Part shown: positions 60,920-64,000 of the stretch, in pieces
How the letters are laid out: each line of letters opens with the position of its first letter
How positions within the stretch are numbered: position 1 is the stretch's first letter
From: Legionella maioricensis
GTDB taxonomy: Bacteria; Pseudomonadota; Gammaproteobacteria; Legionellales; Legionellaceae
Length of the DNA stretch: 64,000 nt
Direction: 5' to 3'
Assembly (NCBI RefSeq): GCF_023618015.1
Contig: NZ_JAJKBJ010000001.1
Location: forward strand, 310,001 to 374,000
The notes under the pieces: generated by a model
What the model saw: only the letters and a program-made list of their open reading frames with translations
The model's database searches: none
What the model was told of the DNA's origin: nothing
Translations under genes and position numbers: made by a program

Positions 60920-62266
60920 ATGCACCTAAGAAAAAGCAGCTGTTTTATATTCTTCACTACACTATTTTTATCTTTGTTTAGTGTCTTGGAGTCACATGCC
61001 AATTCCTCCAAGAGTGTGTCGACAAAACCCCAAAAATCGCCGGATCATGCAAGCAAGGCGGTCACAACAAGCATCAGCTCAAACCCGGCTGCGGTTAACG
61101 TGACTAGTGGCTCAGGAATTATTCAACGTTATATAGAAAAAAAATTAGGTATACATGACAATCATGGCATTGAAGTGCAAGGAGCCTGGATAGGCGATAC
61201 AAATGGCTTGTTTTCAGGAGGCATCCCAGATGCAAAAAAGTCGACTTCGAATAGTGTAGGACTGGTTAACTTAACTATTGATACGCAACGATTTAATGGG
61301 TGGGAAGGTGGGCTGTTTAGCGCCCAATTCCTGCAACAGAATGCGCAAAACACAAATGGTCAAGCTGGCATTATGCAAGGATATAACTCCTTACCCGATG
61401 TCGCTCCTTACAATCGTTCTGAACTCTATGCTCTTTGGTATAGACAAGCTCTTTTTGATGATAGTCTTTTTATTCGTATAGGAAAAACAATCACAACCTT
61501 AGACTTTAATAACGTGATTAAACCGGTTAATCTCGCTCAGGGTGACCCTAATATTCCGGCGGTTACCAGCTTAATTTATACTCCAGTGTTTATTAACCCT
61601 ACTTTGGTTGGGGTCATGCCCGGTTACACCAATTCGGCATATGGGATTACAGCAACCTATGCTCCAATCAAGCAATGGTATGTCTCCTATGGGGTCTATG
61701 ATGGCAATTTGGCGAATGGCAAACAAACCGGTCTGACAGGTCCCTCTTTTAATGGCAATTATTTTCACGTAGGAGAAACAGGAAGCGCCTGGCTTCTAGG
61801 GCAAAAACCCGGCACTGTAGGCATAGGCTTATGGCATCAGGCAGGGCTTATCCAACAAAATAATCTTAGTGAAATGAGCGCAACAGGAGCTTATTTATTT
61901 GGCTCTCAACGCTTATGGTATCGACATCCAGGATATGACATTAGCGGTGTTTCAGCTTTTTATCAGTATGGAATTAATAACTCCGGCGTATTACCCATGA
62001 AACAATCTGTTGGAGCCGGCTTAACTGCATTTGGGCTTGTTGCTAACCGCGACTCAGATTCTATTGGCGCCGGCTTCTCTCTCGCCTGGCTCAATCAAAA
62101 AATAACAAATCGCAAGACTGAATTGATGTTTCAATTATATTACCAGGCCAAGATTCTCACTAATATTTATCTCGAACCCGCTATTTCCTATATTCCTGAC
62201 CCAGGACAGAGCGCTAGTTTAAATTCAGCCACAGCAGGAACGTTACGTGCGATAGCATTGTTCTAA
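60920..62266 (+). CDS. OprB-like carbohydrate porin
   Basis: 448 residues with a signal peptide (SSCFIFFTTLFLSLFSVLESHA). After a Ser/Lys-rich linker the rest alternates aromatic and polar residues as in an outer-membrane barrel. Family segments include GIEVQGAWIGDTNGLFSGG, ELYALWYRQALFDDSLFIRIGK, and a final strand ending in Phe (AIALF). OprB proteins admit sugars and related solutes. It is divergent from the formamidase-family gene, only 70 bases away. Confidence 0.87.
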   Translation: MHLRKSSCFIFFTTLFLSLFSVLESHANSSKSVSTKPQKSPDHASKAVTTSISSNPAAVNVTSGSGIIQRYIEKKLGIHDNHGIEVQGAWIGDTNGLFSGGIPDAKKSTSNSVGLVNLTIDTQRFNGWEGGLFSAQFLQQNAQNTNGQAGIMQGYNSLPDVAPYNRSELYALWYRQALFDDSLFIRIGKTITTLDFNNVIKPVNLAQGDPNIPAVTSLIYTPVFINPTLVGVMPGYTNSAYGITATYAPIKQWYVSYGVYDGNLANGKQTGLTGPSFNGNYFHVGETGSAWLLGQKPGTVGIGLWHQAGLIQQNNLSEMSATGAYLFGSQRLWYRHPGYDISGVSAFYQYGINNSGVLPMKQSVGAGLTAFGLVANRDSDSIGAGFSLAWLNQKITNRKTELMFQLYYQAKILTNIYLEPAISYIPDPGQSASLNSATAGTLRAIALF

Positions 62267-62415
62267 ACGCAAACATTTGTAGAAATCCCTTCACTTAATA
62301 GCAGCGAACATCAAAGTGACGGGGTATGTATCTACCACACAAAATGATATTATTTTATTCTTATCGTTTAATGCGAAAAATCCATGAAACTTTTTGAACT
62401 GGTTAAGGATTACTC

Positions 62416-63552
62416 ATGACTCAGCATGACAGGTATTGGCAAGCCAAAAAAGTAACCGTAATTGGCGCTATTGTAAATGCCCTTCTTGGTCTTATTAAAT
62501 TAATTGGTGGATTTTTATATCACTCTCATGCATTAGTCGCTGATGGAGTACATTCTTTTTCAGATCTCCTTACTGACATTATGGTTTTATTTGCCTCTAA
62601 ATATGGAAGTCTTGATGCCGATGACTCTCATCCTTATGGACATCAGCGCATAGAAACAGCAGCAACCCTGTTATTATCTCTCTTTCTTATTCTTGCCGGC
62701 TTCGGAATCGCCTGGGATGCGCTTGACGAATTAATCAAATCAAGCTCTACCATGCCTAATTGGCTGTCTTTGCCCATCATTTGCATTTCCATTTTAGCAA
62801 ACGAAACCTTATTTCATTACACGCATCATATAGGCAAACGTATTAATTCTCCATTGATTACTGCCAATGCCTGGCATCATCGTTCTGATGCAGCATCATC
62901 CATTGTAGTGCTATTGGGTTTAATAGGTAGTCTATCAGGGTTTATTTATCTGGATGCTATTGCAGCAGTTATAGTGGGCATCATGATTGTCCAAATGGGG
63001 TGGAGTTATGGCTGGAACAGTGTAAAAGAACTTGTTGATACAGCGGTTGGACCAGAATTACTGGCTCAAATAGAGGAAGTAATTCAAAATATAGATGGAG
63101 TTCAAAAAATTCACCAACTACGTAGTCGATTTATGGGTAATGATGTGTTAATTGATGTCCATATTCTGGTCTCTCCTAAAATATCAGTATCTGAAGGACA
63201 CTACATAGCACAACACGTGCATAATGCTTTAGTTGATCAAATTGATAGCGTGACCGATGTTATTGTTCATGTTGACCCTGAAGATGATGAGGTCAGTAGT
63301 CCTTCTTTGCATTTACCAAGTAGGAAAGTATTGCAAGAGCAATTACTTAGCGAGGTGCATATAGACTTCCCCCAGATAGTGTTTTGGAATTTACATTATT
63401 TAGATGGGAAAATAAGTATTGATATCGCTTGCTCTGAAGAATTCACCCAATGGCAAGAGCTACATAAACGAGTTGTTTTAGCTTTGAAACTACAGGCCGA
63501 TATTGAAGAGGTACGTTTATTCAGTGTGCATAAAATTATGCACCACAATTAA
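62416..63552 (+). CDS. Cation diffusion facilitator (metal exporter)
   Basis: 378 residues with six membrane helices in the first 215 residues. Metal sites are visible in ADGVHSFSDLLTDI and NAWHHRSDAASS (the HxxxD pairs), and the C-terminal cytoplasmic domain has DVHILVSPKISVSEGHYIAQHV (in pieces). It is longer than E. coli FieF by about 75 residues, all in the C-terminus. Zn2+ or Fe2+ export is likely. A ZIP-type gene follows. Confidence 0.93.
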   Translation: MTQHDRYWQAKKVTVIGAIVNALLGLIKLIGGFLYHSHALVADGVHSFSDLLTDIMVLFASKYGSLDADDSHPYGHQRIETAATLLLSLFLILAGFGIAWDALDELIKSSSTMPNWLSLPIICISILANETLFHYTHHIGKRINSPLITANAWHHRSDAASSIVVLLGLIGSLSGFIYLDAIAAVIVGIMIVQMGWSYGWNSVKELVDTAVGPELLAQIEEVIQNIDGVQKIHQLRSRFMGNDVLIDVHILVSPKISVSEGHYIAQHVHNALVDQIDSVTDVIVHVDPEDDEVSSPSLHLPSRKVLQEQLLSEVHIDFPQIVFWNLHYLDGKISIDIACSEEFTQWQELHKRVVLALKLQADIEEVRLFSVHKIMHHN

Positions 63553-63646
63553 ACCTGCCCAATAAAATCTATGAGTAAAAAGATAAAAAAGCTTGCTAAA
63601 TCAGTCTTGTGAAAATAATATACACTTTTTAAAGCAGGAATACTTC

Positions 63647-64000
63647 ATGGTCTCGGCAACCAGTTTAAAAATAATTTTTGGTCTTTCAATTTTTATAGTC
63701 GTTCTTATGGCTGGCTGGTATCCCTTCAAAAAACGTATCCGTGACGATAAACACATTGATTTTCCCATAGGAGAGACTTTAGCCACTGGGGTGTTTTTAG
63801 GAGCAGCCCTCCTCCATATGTTGCCTGAGGCGAATAATTTATTTAAAGCAATGGGTTATCACTATCCTTTTGCTTTTATCATCACCGGTGCGGTCTTCCT
63901 GATTTTTTTATGGTTTGAACACTTAGGAAAGGAACTCTATCACCACCACAGTGCAGAACACCCCGCCTTTGCTCTTTTAGCTTGGGCTATGCTTTCCGTG
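63647..64000 (+). CDS. ZIP-family metal transporter, partial
   Basis: An open frame from ATG 63647 (AGGA upstream) to the window edge gives 118 residues. The hydrophobic N-terminus, FPIGETLATGVFLGAALLHMLPEAN (in pieces) and a His-rich loop ELYHHHSAEHP fit the ZIP pattern (LGAxLxHxLPEA). ZIP proteins import Zn2+ or other divalent metals. It follows the CDF exporter by 94 bases. The remainder is outside the window. Confidence 0.78.
   Translation, partial: MVSATSLKIIFGLSIFIVVLMAGWYPFKKRIRDDKHIDFPIGETLATGVFLGAALLHMLPEANNLFKAMGYHYPFAFIITGAVFLIFLWFEHLGKELYHHHSAEHPAFALLAWAMLSV

Overview
The window is about 64 kb of a low-G+C gammaproteobacterial chromosome that I read as Legionella or a close relative. 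The evidence is the conserved gene order (queA/tgt-like/yajC/secD/secF; uup/spoT/rpoZ/gmk/yicC; pilT/yggS/proC/yggT; grpE/dnaK/dnaJ), the AT-rich base composition, and a large periplasmic protein built from four domains of the DotI/IcmL type. No rRNA, tRNA or CRISPR array was seen.

Layout. 0-1.1 kb: two minor-pilin genes, the first cut by the window edge. 1.3-3.7 kb: hisC-type aminotransferase, phhB and a coiled-coil protein. 3.8-9 kb (minus): queA, a degenerate Tgt-like gene, yajC, secD, secF. 9.2-10.2 kb: a PAS-GGDEF cyclase. 10.2-20.3 kb is an accessory island. It holds a possible cysteine-protease-fold protein (C66/H314/D335), a Fic protein with its own candidate operators, a small conserved ORF, a RelBE-type toxin-antitoxin pair with a near-perfect sigma70 promoter, a zinc-ribbon/membrane pair, a truncated serine recombinase behind a palindromic repeat, an AraC regulator with a VOC protein, a SET-like gene broken by a frameshift, and an end-like remnant resembling IS21-family termini.

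20.3-33.7 kb is core housekeeping: uup, a retropepsin-like protease, ridA, spoT, rpoZ, gmk, yicC, rph, pilT, yggS, proC, yggT. 33.7-37 kb holds a secreted subtilisin-like protease with related repeats on both sides; on one side the repeat has expanded into a ten-copy 126/127-bp array. 37-48.8 kb: ahcY and metK (methyl cycle), carA, dnaJ, dnaK, grpE under an RpoH-type promoter, a class II DAHP synthase, a YheT-like hydrolase, hemE and folB. 49-57.9 kb: a SPOR protein, argS, the four-domain IcmL-like protein, an AI-2E family membrane protein and recG. 57.9-64 kb: a short region with three consensus DnaA boxes, a tandem GNAT protein, an exported formamidase-family protein with a small exported partner, a divergent OprB-like porin, a CDF metal exporter and the start of a ZIP-type transporter.

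The most notable items are the four-domain IcmL-like protein, the possible cysteine protease, the broken SET-like gene, the expanded repeat array next to the protease gene, the Tgt-like protein lacking catalytic residues, and the DnaA-box group beside recG. All functional calls rest on sequence reading only; no database search was run.
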